A DNA stretch of 45,328 nucleotides from Rhodospirillaceae bacterium (GCA_024640685.1 JAHEEN010000004.1:1-45328); one strand, 5' to 3'. Shown: positions 34,301-42,599, numbered from the stretch's first letter. The notes: generated by a model from the sequence alone, not told the origin. Program-made: numbers and translations.

Positions 34301-34383
34301 ACGAGCCGCCAGGCTCGTTGCCCATCCTTCGTTGCGAAGCCTCTCGCGGCCGGTTGAACCGACGACCGATCGAGGATGGGACG
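34301..34383 (+). promoter_or_regulatory. Candidate translational expression platform of the riboswitch
   Basis: Right after the aptamer is a hairpin ACGAGCC-GCCA-GGCTCGT (34301-34318). Then CCCATCCT (34321-34328) is perfectly complementary to AGGATGGG (34373-34380), which contains the likely ribosome site of the ATG at 34384. No T-tract follows, so control by hiding the ribosome site is more likely than by termination. Pairing is read by eye. Confidence 0.5.
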
Positions 34384-34588
34384 ATGGTTTTCAATGAGCT
34401 CATGAGCATTACGCCGTACCCGGCGCAGCTGGATAAAGCCGAGCAGATCATCAACTACACGCTTTCGCGGCTCGAGGGCGAGGAGTCATTCGCGGTTGCG
34501 CGCATCGACACCGGCAGTTTTTAGCGAGCGCGAAGGCGGCTCTTGGCGCGCCATCAACGATTTGGATCGGCTCGAGCGGCTGCTGTGA
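34384..34588 (+). CDS. Small riboswitch-controlled gene, interrupted or read by +1 frameshift
   Basis: From ATG 34384, 46 codons end at TAG 34522-34524 (MVFNELMSITPYPAQLDKAEQ at the start). The frame one base ahead continues SEREGGSWRAINDLDRLERLL to TGA at 34588, in the same acidic, helical style, giving 67 residues if the frames join. The junction is AGT TTT TAG C in a run of five T: a TTT-decoding tRNA could slip +1 onto TTT with a stop in the A site, the logic used by prfB. One extra T from mutation or sequencing error would look the same. No internal ribosome-like site precedes the slip, which weakens the programmed reading. Function unknown; control by cyclic di-GMP is likely. Confidence 0.55.
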
Positions 34589-34630
34589 GTCGGCACGAGT
34601 TATATCCCGATTGATTCAAGGAGAGAAGCA

Positions 34631-35227
34631 ATGCGATGGGTAATGGCTACAGTGGTCTTGCTCGCAAGCGGTACCGTGCTGGCACAGGATGTCTCGGGCG
34701 CTTACATGGGCGCGACAGTCGGCAATCTGACGTACACCGAGCAAGCCGACGGCTTGATCAGCTCGAGCGACTTCGACGACAGCGCATCGGCGTACCGGCT
34801 TTATGGCGGCTACCGCCTCGGCAAGCGGCTCGCGCTAGAGCTTGGCTATGCGACGAGCGACGGCGTCTCCGACACGATTGACATGGACCTGCTGGGCAGT
34901 TTCGTGCCGGTCGAGGTCAGCAACGATTTCACGCTGACGACGGCGCGAGCACTTTTGCATTTTCCAATCAGTGCTGAGCGTCTACCGTTCGTCAGCCTCA
35001 GCGTGTTCGCCGGTCTGGGCGTCTACGATGCCGATATCGAGTCAACCGGAACGATCGCCGGCTTGCCGTTTGCGGTGACCGAGACGACCGACGATGGCTC
35101 GACGGCGTTACTGGGGCTCCAAGTCGACTTTCCGAAGGTCAGCATTCGCGGCGAGTACGAGTGGTTCGATACGCAATCGAGCGTCGATATCTGGTCCGCT
35201 GGTGTCGGCCTGATTTTTCGCTTCTAA
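34631..35227 (+). CDS. Outer-membrane beta-barrel protein (OmpA/OmpW-type)
   Basis: 198 residues. The signal peptide ends VLAQ, followed by alternating beta strands of an eight-stranded barrel (GAYMGATVGNLTY, AYRLYGGYRLGKRLALELGYA, TTARALLHF, SIRGEYEWF) and a terminal strand GVGLIFRF ending in phenylalanine, the BAM recognition signal. AAGGAG lies seven bases before the ATG. It follows the riboswitch-controlled small gene by 42 bases with no terminator between, so it may also respond to cyclic di-GMP. No enzymatic role is suggested; porin or adhesin-like surface roles are possible. Confidence 0.8.
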   Translation: MRWVMATVVLLASGTVLAQDVSGAYMGATVGNLTYTEQADGLISSSDFDDSASAYRLYGGYRLGKRLALELGYATSDGVSDTIDMDLLGSFVPVEVSNDFTLTTARALLHFPISAERLPFVSLSVFAGLGVYDADIESTGTIAGLPFAVTETTDDGSTALLGLQVDFPKVSIRGEYEWFDTQSSVDIWSAGVGLIFRF

Positions 35228-35236
35228 TCGTTTTGT

Positions 35237-36604
35237 CTACGAGTCGGCGGGTTGGCTTAGGTTGGGCTGACCCGCTGCTTCGCTGTCGATCCAACGATCC
35301 ATGATCTTGCTGGCGACGACATCGCCGGCCACATTGATCGCCGTGCGGCTCATATCGAGTATCCGGTCGACACCGATCAACAACGCGACGCTTTCAGCCG
35401 GAACGCCGATCGAGCTCAATACCGTCGCCAAAATAACAATCCCTACGCCCGGTGTTGCGGGCGAGCCGATCGACGCGCCGACGGCCATTGCGACGACGAG
35501 CGCCATCCCGCCTAGCCCGATCTCTATACCATAGACTTGAGCGAGAAACATCGCTGCGACGCCCTGGTAGAGTGCGGTCCCGTTCATGTTGATCGTCGCT
35601 CCGAGCGGCACGACGAATTGTGCGATCGAGCGGCGGACGCCGAGCCGTTCTTCGGCCGTCTTGATCGACAGAGGCATGACTGCCGCCGAGCTCGACGTCG
35701 AGAACGCGAGTAGCAATAGCTCCCTTGTCTCGCGTAGAAATTCGAGCGCGCCCTGCTTGGCGAGCAGCCGCAGCAGCACGAGATAGAGTGCGAGCAGCAT
35801 CAGCAAGCCCAGCCACACGGTGATGACGTAGTAGGCCATGCCGATGAGCGCCTCGATGCCGAGCTGGCTCGTCAGCCGCGCCATGAGACCGAACACTGCG
35901 ATCGGGGCGAGACGCATTGCCCAGCGAACGACGGTCATGCAAACGTGCTGCAGCGAAGTCAGAAGATCGAGTAACGGCTTGGATTGAGTCGGCGTCAACG
36001 AGACCAATGCGACCCCGACGATGACCGCGAATATCACAACCTGCAGCATCTCCCCTTCGACCATTGAGCCGAGCGGATTGCCGGGCAGCAAGCGAATCAG
36101 CGTTTCGGGTAGTTCCTCGAGACTGGGCGCCGCCATCGGTGCGGGCGGTGCGGTGCCGGATGCCTGCTCGATGAGATTCTCACCTAAGCTACGGCCCGGC
36201 CTGATTAAATCGGCAATCCAAAGGCCGATCGCAGCAGCAATAGCTGTCGTTGCGACGAAGAACAGCACGACGACGACACCGAGTCGCCGCAACTGCTCGA
36301 CGTTCTCGCTCGAGGCGAGACCGAGGATGATCGAGGCGAACACCAGCGGTATGACGATCATCTGCACGGCTGCGAGAAACAGCATGCCAGGCAGTGCAAG
36401 CCAGTTGCCGATTAGCGCCCCGGTGCTCGGCGCCAAGAAACCGGCGCTCGGCCCCAACGCAGCACCGGTCAGAAGCCCGAGAAACATGCCGATCAGGACT
36501 TTGAGCCAGAGCCGTCCGGCCGTGAGTCCGACCAGGTAGTCGGCCAGGTTCGTCAGCGGGCGCGGTTCCAGCACGTCGAGGTATTTGAGAAATCGTGTCG
36601 CCAT
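35237..36604 (-). CDS. Dicarboxylate/amino acid:cation symporter (DAACS family)
   Basis: 455 residues of the GltP/DctA/excitatory amino-acid transporter family. There are about eight membrane helices and two hairpins. Family marks are PLVFASIILGLASS, the serine-rich hairpin FSTSSSAAVMPLS, the unwound-helix motif VPLGATINMNGTALYQGVAAMFLAQ and the second hairpin GSPATPGVGIVILATVL. It takes up an acidic substrate such as glutamate, aspartate or a C4-dicarboxylate with sodium or protons. The stop converges on the barrel gene with nine bases between. No neighbouring metabolic genes narrow down the substrate. Confidence 0.9.
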   Translation of the reverse strand: MATRFLKYLDVLEPRPLTNLADYLVGLTAGRLWLKVLIGMFLGLLTGAALGPSAGFLAPSTGALIGNWLALPGMLFLAAVQMIVIPLVFASIILGLASSENVEQLRRLGVVVVLFFVATTAIAAAIGLWIADLIRPGRSLGENLIEQASGTAPPAPMAAPSLEELPETLIRLLPGNPLGSMVEGEMLQVVIFAVIVGVALVSLTPTQSKPLLDLLTSLQHVCMTVVRWAMRLAPIAVFGLMARLTSQLGIEALIGMAYYVITVWLGLLMLLALYLVLLRLLAKQGALEFLRETRELLLLAFSTSSSAAVMPLSIKTAEERLGVRRSIAQFVVPLGATINMNGTALYQGVAAMFLAQVYGIEIGLGGMALVVAMAVGASIGSPATPGVGIVILATVLSSIGVPAESVALLIGVDRILDMSRTAINVAGDVVASKIMDRWIDSEAAGQPNLSQPADS

Positions 36605-36802
36605 CGTTGCTCGATAGAGGCTTTCGGGATCGTCGGGGCCTGGCCGCGGACATACGGCGCGTAGCCGTTCCGTGACGGAAGCCTAGCAAATTCGCGGGAA
36701 TCTCCAGCACAGTAGATTCCGAAACGCGCGAGATTGGCGCCGGAATGTCACGGTTGTATTATCGGCAGCGCGCGTATGCTGGCAGACCAAGGAGTTGGGG
36801 CC

Positions 36803-38437
36803 ATGTATTGTCGAGCTTTTGAGATTGCGCTAGTTCTTGCGCTGTCGCTCGCGACGCTCGGCAGCGCGCTTGCCGAGACACCGGTCGAGGCGCGCCTTCG
36901 CAACCGAATCGAGGCCGCGGTTTTCACCGATAGCCTCAAGGTCGCCGACGAGCGCATTCACGCGCGCGAGACGATGCGTGCGTTCTATCCACTGCGCGAC
37001 TATCGCCCGGTTTGGGTGGGGGAGGCCGGTCTCTCGCCGCGCGGTGATGCGTTGCTCAACTGGATCCACACCGCACCCGCGCGGCACGGACTCAGGCCTG
37101 CCGACTACCATGTCGCCGTACTGGATGAGCTCGAGAGTGCCGACCGGCTCGGTGCTATCGTGGATCTCGAGCTCGCGATGACCGACGCCTTCCTGATGCT
37201 TGGCTCTCACTTCCTGGCGGGCCGACTGAACCCCGAGACGCTCGATTCAGAGTGGATAGCGAATCGCCGCCATCGACCGCTCGCGCCGTTGCTGGAGCGC
37301 GCGGCTGAGTCCGACGCGCCCAGTGCCGTTCTCGAGGAGTTGCTGCCGACCGATCCGGCCTACCACGCGCTAGTGGGGCGTCTTGCGAGCTTTCGGCAAC
37401 GGCGCGACTCGCTTGGGAACTGGCCGGAAGTGCCCGATGGTGCGACGCTTCGTGAGGGCGATTCGGGTGCGCGCGTCGACGCGTTGATCGATCGGTTGAT
37501 CGCTGCTGGAGATCTCGATGGCGATGCGCGCCCGTCGATGTTCGACACGACCGTAGCAGATGCCGCGCGGCGCTTTCAGCTGCGTCACGGTCTCGCCGCC
37601 GACGGCGTTGTCGGTCGGCAGACGCTGCGCGCACTGAACGTGCCGATCCAGGACCGTATCGATCAGCTCATAGTCAATCTCGAGCGCTGGCGGTGGCTTC
37701 CGGAAGACCTCGGAGATCTCTATGTGATCGTCAATATCGCGGGCTTTCGTCTGGACGTCATCGAGAACGACACGTCGATTCTCGACATGCGGGTCGTTGT
37801 TGGACAGCCGTATCGGCGTACGCCCGTCTTCTCGGATCAGATTCGCTATCTCGTGCTGAGCCCGTATTGGGAGGTGCCGCCGAGTATCGCGACCGGCGAC
37901 AAGCTGCCGTTGATTAAACGGGATCCAAGCTATCTTGCGGCCCAGGGTTACGAGCTATTGAGTGGTTGGGGCGATCAGGAGCGCCCGGTCGATCCCGCCG
38001 ACGTCGATTGGAACAGCGTCACTGCGCGGAACTTTCCCTATCGTCTGCGGCAGAAACCGGGTTCATTCAACGCGTTGGGTGCTGTGAAGTTCATGTTTCC
38101 GAACAAGTTCTCGGTGTATCTGCACGATACGCCTGCGCGCGAGCTGTTCGGGCAGAACGCACGGGCGTTTAGCTCCGGATGTATTCGTCTAGATCGGCCG
38201 CTGGATCTCGCGGAGCTGTTGCTCAGCGACCAGGCCGAGTGGACACGACCGGGGATCGAAGCGGCTGCGGGTGGCAACAGCGAGCAGACTGTGCGACTCA
38301 CGCGCCCGGTTCCCGTGCACTTGCTGTACTGGACCGCTTGGATCGATCCGAGCAGTGGCGATCTTCACTTCAGGGACGATATTTATGGACGCGACAATCC
38401 AGTGCTCCGCGAGCTTCGCGAGATGCCGCCGAGCTGA
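36803..38437 (+). CDS. L,D-transpeptidase (YcbB/LdtD-type)
   Basis: 544 residues. A signal peptide ending in ALAE is followed by an N-terminal scaffold domain, a peptidoglycan-binding domain (about 205-275, GDSGARVDALIDRL and FQLRHGLAADGVVGRQTL) and a YkuD catalytic domain. The active site reads HDTPARELFGQNARAFSSGC, with the nucleophile Cys460, followed by IRLDRP. It makes 3-3 crosslinks or related bonds in periplasmic peptidoglycan using tetrapeptide donors. The frame is open from 36734, but ATG 36803 has AAGGAG eight bases before it and starts the signal peptide. Its end overlaps the next gene, another peptidoglycan enzyme. Confidence 0.9.
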   Translation: MYCRAFEIALVLALSLATLGSALAETPVEARLRNRIEAAVFTDSLKVADERIHARETMRAFYPLRDYRPVWVGEAGLSPRGDALLNWIHTAPARHGLRPADYHVAVLDELESADRLGAIVDLELAMTDAFLMLGSHFLAGRLNPETLDSEWIANRRHRPLAPLLERAAESDAPSAVLEELLPTDPAYHALVGRLASFRQRRDSLGNWPEVPDGATLREGDSGARVDALIDRLIAAGDLDGDARPSMFDTTVADAARRFQLRHGLAADGVVGRQTLRALNVPIQDRIDQLIVNLERWRWLPEDLGDLYVIVNIAGFRLDVIENDTSILDMRVVVGQPYRRTPVFSDQIRYLVLSPYWEVPPSIATGDKLPLIKRDPSYLAAQGYELLSGWGDQERPVDPADVDWNSVTARNFPYRLRQKPGSFNALGAVKFMFPNKFSVYLHDTPARELFGQNARAFSSGCIRLDRPLDLAELLLSDQAEWTRPGIEAAAGGNSEQTVRLTRPVPVHLLYWTAWIDPSSGDLHFRDDIYGRDNPVLRELREMPPS

Positions 38438-39386
38438 GGCGCCTCGATATACGAGCCGTCTGCTCGTGATCATTGCTGTGTCGTGGCTGGCCGTGCAGCC
38501 GACGATTGCAACGTCGTTCGAGTCGGGCCGCGCCGAGTTCGCTGTCACAGTCAACGATCTCGAGATTCCTTATAGCGTCTTTGCGCTGTTCGTCCTGCCG
38601 GGTGAGTTGCTCTCTCTCGAGGCAGATGGATCGGTCGTATCGGCCGATGCATCGCAGTCCGCTCCTGAGCAGTCAGCGTTGGGTTGGCGGTGGCGAGCGC
38701 CGGGTAGTCCGGGCATCTATCGCCTGGACGTTACGCGTGGCGGCCATCGAATCGCGCTCAACGTGTTCGTCCTGGTTCCGCGCGATCGCGTACGGAATGA
38801 ACGATTGAACGACTATCTTATCGGCACTTATCCGAGCGAGCCGCTGAACGGCAATCCGCTCTATGAGCAACCCGACGGCTTTATCGAGCTTACGGAAGCA
38901 AACGCCGACACGCAGCTGTCACCGCATTTCAGGCTAGGCCAGTTTCCATCCAAGCAGTCTGGCGGCTATCCGAAGTACCTCGTATTGAGAGAGCAGCTGC
39001 TACTCAAGCTCGAGCTGCTATTGGAGGCGCTCAATAACGACGGCCGTACGGCGGAAACGTTGACGATCATGAGTGGTTATCGGACACCGTTCTACAATGC
39101 GGCCATTCGTAACGTGCCGTATAGCCGCCACGTTTACGGCGGTGCAGCCGATATCTACGTCGACGAGTCGCCGCGTGATGGAGACATGGATGATCTCAGT
39201 AGAGATGGCCGAATCGACTATCGCGACGCGCAGTATCTGCTGCGTCTAGCAGATACGCTCTTTCGAGACGCCGACTACGTCGAGTTGCGTGGCGGCATGG
39301 GCGTCTACCGGCGCAATGCGGCGCACGGCCCGTTCTTGCACATAGACGCGCGGCAACTGCGGGCGCGCTGGGGAGAGCTGCCCTAA
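38385..39386 (+). CDS. M15-type (D-Ala-D-Ala carboxypeptidase-like) murein peptidase
   Basis: 333 residues. The start ATG 38385 lies inside the end of the L,D-transpeptidase gene (53-base overlap) behind AGGGA; a later GTG near 38467 cannot be excluded. A hydrophobic anchor or signal follows (LLVIIAVSWLAVQPTIA). Then comes a beta-domain and a C-terminal zinc-peptidase domain of the M15A class: TIMSGYRTPFYNAAI, SRHVYGGAADIYVD (ligands His249 and Asp256), and a late FLHID (His319). It would trim peptide stems in the periplasm. The overlap with the transpeptidase gene points to coupled translation and joint action. Confidence 0.82.
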   Translation: MDATIQCSASFARCRRAEAPRYTSRLLVIIAVSWLAVQPTIATSFESGRAEFAVTVNDLEIPYSVFALFVLPGELLSLEADGSVVSADASQSAPEQSALGWRWRAPGSPGIYRLDVTRGGHRIALNVFVLVPRDRVRNERLNDYLIGTYPSEPLNGNPLYEQPDGFIELTEANADTQLSPHFRLGQFPSKQSGGYPKYLVLREQLLLKLELLLEALNNDGRTAETLTIMSGYRTPFYNAAIRNVPYSRHVYGGAADIYVDESPRDGDMDDLSRDGRIDYRDAQYLLRLADTLFRDADYVELRGGMGVYRRNAAHGPFLHIDARQLRARWGELP

Positions 39387-39403
39387 CTCGGGCAATGGGT
39401 CTG

Positions 39404-39791
39404 CTATAGGGCGTTAAAGTCCCGCGGATGACGCGCGCGGGACCGGCCAGCCTGATTCGTGCGATCGAGGTCGCCGGCCCAACGCGCCCGCGTACCTCGA
39501 ACGTCGACGTGGAGATACGCGCCGCGAATCGCTGACGGGTAGCTGTGAAGGTTGCCGCCACGTACCTCGTTCGCCGGGACTCGGACGAAAGCTGTTAGCT
39601 CAACGCTGGGTTCATCGGTACGCGACACGTTGATCGCCGCTCGGCCTGGGGCTCGCGGATGTACATCGAGATCGCGACGAGATCGTTGTCGGACGGGTCC
39701 ATATCGCTGGCGACGACGCCCATGACGGGGTTGCTCTCGAGCTGGTCGAAAATGTCGACCGGTGACGGACCGACCAGCAGACTCGAGTCGA
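39404..39791 (-). pseudogene. Decayed coding remnant
   Basis: Two minus-strand frames look coding but are not joined. The upstream one (39790 to about 39640) encodes SSLLVGPSPVDIFDQLESNP, then a valine- and aspartate-rich stretch ending ISMYIREP. The downstream one (to TAG 39404) includes AAINVSRTDEPSVELTAFVR, then AYLHVDVRGTRARW. Both use the acidic, GAC- and GTC-rich codons typical of this genome. Neither has a convincing start with a ribosome site, and a frame change near 39640 is needed to connect them. AYLHVDVRGTRARW resembles the FLHIDARQLRARW end of the neighbouring M15-type gene, which might mean a duplicated relic, but the similarity is short. Confidence 0.45.
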
Positions 39792-40211
39792 CTACTCGTC
39801 TCGTGGCCCCGGAGGCTTCAGGAGATCGGAAAATTTCATATTGAGGACCTGACCCGACGGCGTCGTTAACGTTTGACCCATCACGGACGTCACGGAGCCG
39901 CGGCCCGGGTGACCCATGGCCGTAACGGTATCACCGGGCTTGACCGAGTCATTCGTCCAACCGCCCATCTCTCGCATCTGCCCGGCATAGGCTTGAGCGT
40001 AGACGATCACTTCCGTCGACTCGCCATCGGCGCCCATCACCTCGAGAACGATCTCCGGATGTGGGTTGATGAGACGGAAGAGCTTGACGGTTCCAGTTAC
40101 CTCGACAACTTCATCGAGATGGTAGAAAGGGCCATGGGAATGGTGTGCGTGGACACCGCTCGCAGCCAACAGAATCGAGGCTGTCAGCGTACGCAGTGTG
40201 ACTGATTTCAT
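39792..40211 (-). CDS. Stand-alone DUF6152-domain exported protein (paralogue 4)
   Basis: 139 residues: signal peptide ending VHA, mature start HHSHGPFYHLDE, then only the N-terminal DUF6152 domain (FRLINPHPEIVLEVMG, SVKPGDTVTAMGHPGRG). The C-terminal domain of paralogues 1-3 is missing here, but a protein made of that domain alone is encoded just upstream at 40298-41053 on the same strand, 86 bases away. The two probably form one transcript and together reproduce the fused architecture. It has the most histidines at its start of any family member here. Function unknown. Confidence 0.8.
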   Translation of the reverse strand: MKSVTLRTLTASILLAASGVHAHHSHGPFYHLDEVVEVTGTVKLFRLINPHPEIVLEVMGADGESTEVIVYAQAYAGQMREMGGWTNDSVKPGDTVTAMGHPGRGSVTSVMGQTLTTPSGQVLNMKFSDLLKPPGPRDE

Positions 40212-40297
40212 GACTTCCTTCCTCGGTCGACGCAGCGGAATCGCCGATCGCCCGGATTGCGTGGGATGAGCGGATCAGGTGCCTGCAGAGGGCCTCG

Positions 40298-41053
40298 TCA
40301 GTCTCCGTATTTGGACACCGGGATTGTAGCCAACTGCCGCCGCGATTGCTCAGGGTCGCACGCACCCCATTCCCCGGGCGGAAACGTCGTGCGTTGAATC
40401 CGGCGTATCCAACTAAACGGCTCGTTGAGGAAGAGTGTGTCCTCATAAGTGATTTCGAGCTCGAGCGAATCGGGGCCGGCTCGTCTGTAACGCTCCGTCA
40501 GCCGTTTACGAGGTGAGCTCGGGAGATGACCGTGGTCGTCCAGCCCGTCCGGATCGAAAGTGAAATTCGTGGTCTCGACGACCAAGACATCATTTTCGTA
40601 ACGACCGATCGAGTGACCGTGATAGAACAATTCACTCGCTGGCGGATGGTCCCGGCCGTCCATCCAGATGGTTCGCCGACCGTCGTCGTGCTCATATGAG
40701 ATGAGTACTCGGTCTGGTCTCTGCACGATTTTCGTTGGGGTGGGGTGGCTCAGGATGCTCGGTAGTGGTGCCGGTGCACAATCCCACATACCTGACATTG
40801 GCTCGTCGAAGTACTGCGGCCACGCACGCAGCCTGGCGTTTGCCGGCGCCTGATCGATGGGGGCTGTGCACTCCTGCCGCACCTGACCGTTGTGATCGAT
40901 GTTCCAATCCCCGCAGGAATAGAACTCCCGAATAACCTGCCAGTTTCCAGCGACGTCGGGCGCGCCGGGCGGTTGAGCGGTAAGCAGCGCGGGCGCGAAG
41001 ATCAGCGCCAATAATAATAATGATGAGAAGCTCTTCGATCTACGCAGAAACAT
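40298..41053 (-). CDS. Exported protein equal to the C-terminal domain of the DUF6152 fusions
   Basis: 251 residues: signal peptide ending LTAQ, then APDVAGNWQVIREFYSCGDW and a domain with the shared motif GHSIGRYENDVLVVETTNF, matching the C-terminal half of the proteins at 3749, 6458 and 24066. Several cysteines in the mature part (SCGDW, QECTAP, MWDCAP and WGACDPE) could form disulfides, which the fused versions mostly lack. The frame is open to 41149, but ATG 41053 starts the signal peptide and has GGGGGC upstream. It precedes the stand-alone DUF6152 gene. Function unknown; a lipocalin-like ligand-binding fold is possible but not shown. Confidence 0.78.
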   Translation of the reverse strand: MFLRRSKSFSSLLLLALIFAPALLTAQPPGAPDVAGNWQVIREFYSCGDWNIDHNGQVRQECTAPIDQAPANARLRAWPQYFDEPMSGMWDCAPAPLPSILSHPTPTKIVQRPDRVLISYEHDDGRRTIWMDGRDHPPASELFYHGHSIGRYENDVLVVETTNFTFDPDGLDDHGHLPSSPRKRLTERYRRAGPDSLELEITYEDTLFLNEPFSWIRRIQRTTFPPGEWGACDPEQSRRQLATIPVSKYGD

Positions 41054-41397
41054 TTGAGCCCCCGTTTCGCCAAGCTCTGCAGACGGTGCGTGTTTCCGAC
41101 AAGTAGCACAGCGTAATCTATGCGTCAACGAGACGGCGTTTCCCGCCAATCAAAGCAGTCACTTAGAGTTTCGGGCTGAATCTAGCCCAATCTCGGCGTC
41201 CGGACCATTCTCGCTTCGAACCGGTATTAAATTCTGGTGCCTCGCGCGAAATTCGTTTATCGAAAACTCACCTGGCACCGACTTTGAGCCTTTGGTCTGC
41301 ACGCTGCGTCCGCCGGGGCGCACAGCCGACATGCGGTTTCGCGACGTTAATTGCTACCTTAACGAACTACGGCCAATAGCATACGTTCGCATGTGGC
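41054..41397. other. Intergenic spacer with a repeated segment
   Basis: No gene is seen. The segment 41315-41390, beginning GGGGCGCACAGCCGACATGC, is repeated in degenerate form at 45149-45230. Base composition is lower in GC than in the genes to the left. Confidence 0.45.
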
Positions 41398-41871
41398 TCA
41401 CGCCGACTCTCTTTTTACCGAAAGCTGCTCCTCGAGGAAATCCTGAAATGACTCGTCAAATGATTCTTTGAACACATTCCAGGACGCCCGAATAGCCTGC
41501 CGTCGGCTTCCGAGGTTCTGGATTATCCAAAGCAACTCTCGCCAATACTCGTCCGGAAGCAAACGCTTCCTCCGTAGCACATACATATCGTGCCAGTGGA
41601 GAATTGCTCGGCGCTCGAAGAAGACCAGCCGAGTCCTCTCGACTTCACCAAGACTTTCAAAATTCATACCTTGGACCCAAATCTCCGCGAATTCCTGGCT
41701 ATCGCTAACCGACGTCGATAGTTCAGTGTCTCGCTGTACACGCTCGCTCGCGGCGCTCGCGCGCATCATCTCTGTGTTCTGGCCAATCTGTCTGGCAACG
41801 TAGATAAGTGATGCAACCACTGCAATCGCTGCGATGATCTTTCCAATGTAGGCATATTGTTCGAGCGTCAT
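41398..41871 (-). CDS. Hypothetical single-pass membrane protein
   Basis: 157 residues. One N-terminal membrane helix (about 9-25, GKIIAAIAVVASLIYVARQI) is followed by a cytoplasmic helical domain: QIGQNTEMMRASAASERVQRD, then SQEFAEIWVQGMNF and WRELLWIIQNLGSRR. This plan is common in uncharacterised proteobacterial proteins that I cannot name with certainty. Nothing catalytic is visible. It stands alone on the minus strand in a less GC-rich stretch between the DUF6152 split pair and pilA, with long spacers on both sides. Confidence 0.6.
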   Translation of the reverse strand: MTLEQYAYIGKIIAAIAVVASLIYVARQIGQNTEMMRASAASERVQRDTELSTSVSDSQEFAEIWVQGMNFESLGEVERTRLVFFERRAILHWHDMYVLRRKRLLPDEYWRELLWIIQNLGSRRQAIRASWNVFKESFDESFQDFLEEQLSVKRESA

Positions 41872-41960
41872 GATTTCCCCTCATTCTTCTTTGTTCGGGG
41901 GGTATTATGCGCCCGGCGCTAGTCGAGGTTGCGTGCGCTACCGGATCTGAAACGCCGCTC

Positions 41961-42013
41961 GAAAATAAGCTCCCGCCTAGCTTATCTCAGTAAGACTCTT
42001 ATTGTCGGGAGCT
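41961..42013 (-). terminator. Inverted repeat downstream of pilA, terminator-like
   Basis: On the minus strand AGCTCCCG (42013-42006) and CGGGAGCT (41975-41968) can pair across a 30-base loop, followed by TATTTTC. The stem is eight perfect pairs. It lies about 70 bases beyond the pilA stop. The loop is long, so efficiency is uncertain. Confidence 0.4.
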
Positions 42014-42083
42014 ATGAAAAAATCACTCGGCTAGGCGAAAATCGTTCGTACGGCGAATTCTCAAAGTAATTGTGAGGTTCGAC

Positions 42084-42599
42084 TTAAATTTTGCAGGAAG
42101 CAGGAAGAAATGCCTGATCGACCGTCGGCGCGAGATAGGCTGCTGCACGCCCTCCCCCTGCTGTGCCGATCGGGCTCAATCCGGCTGGCTCCAACGCTGC
42201 GCCGCAGCGCCATACGACGCCGAGATTCGCCGTCTCGTAAGGGGTAAGGGTTAGAGTACGACCAGCGATGATCGCGTTCGCCCGGTTTCCGAAAGTGACG
42301 ACAATGACACCATCCACGATACCCACAGAGGCCACATAGATACCCGCCGTATCGGCAGCGTTCGGTGTAAGGCTTGCTTGCGCACGATCGGCTGGTGCCT
42401 CACCGTCGATCTGAAACGCTTCTGCAACTTGGGTCTTAACGTTTGCCGTGAGTTGTAGGGCTTCAGAAACCTGAGCGCGGACCGTGTAGCCCTGGTAGGC
42501 GGGAATGCCAATCGCAGCCAGTATTCCGACGATGCCCACGACGATCATGAGCTCGATCAGGGTAAATCCAGTTTGTTTCCGGTCGATCACTAAGAGCAT
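42084..42599 (-). CDS. pilA: Type IV pilin (PilA-like major pilin)
   Basis: 171 residues. A short ten-residue leader ending KQTG is followed by the class IVa prepilin motif [20 protein letters not shown], with the glutamate at mature position 5, so PilD would cleave before phenylalanine and methylate it. The globular domain ends with a cysteine pair ([11 protein letters not shown] and LPASCKI) forming the usual C-terminal disulfide loop. It should be the main subunit of a retractile pilus for twitching, adhesion or DNA uptake. It stands alone, with none of the assembly genes adjacent, as is common for pilA. Confidence 0.9.
   Translation of the reverse strand: MLLVIDRKQTGFTLIELMIVVGIVGILAAIGIPAYQGYTVRAQVSEALQLTANVKTQVAEAFQIDGEAPADRAQASLTPNAADTAGIYVASVGIVDGVIVVTFGNRANAIIAGRTLTLTPYETANLGVVWRCGAALEPAGLSPIGTAGGGRAAAYLAPTVDQAFLPASCKI

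Noticed and set aside
41010-41030. AAT trinucleotide repeat as a phase-variation tract
   Set aside because: Only about three to four units and in frame within a signal-peptide leucine run, so length change would not switch the gene.
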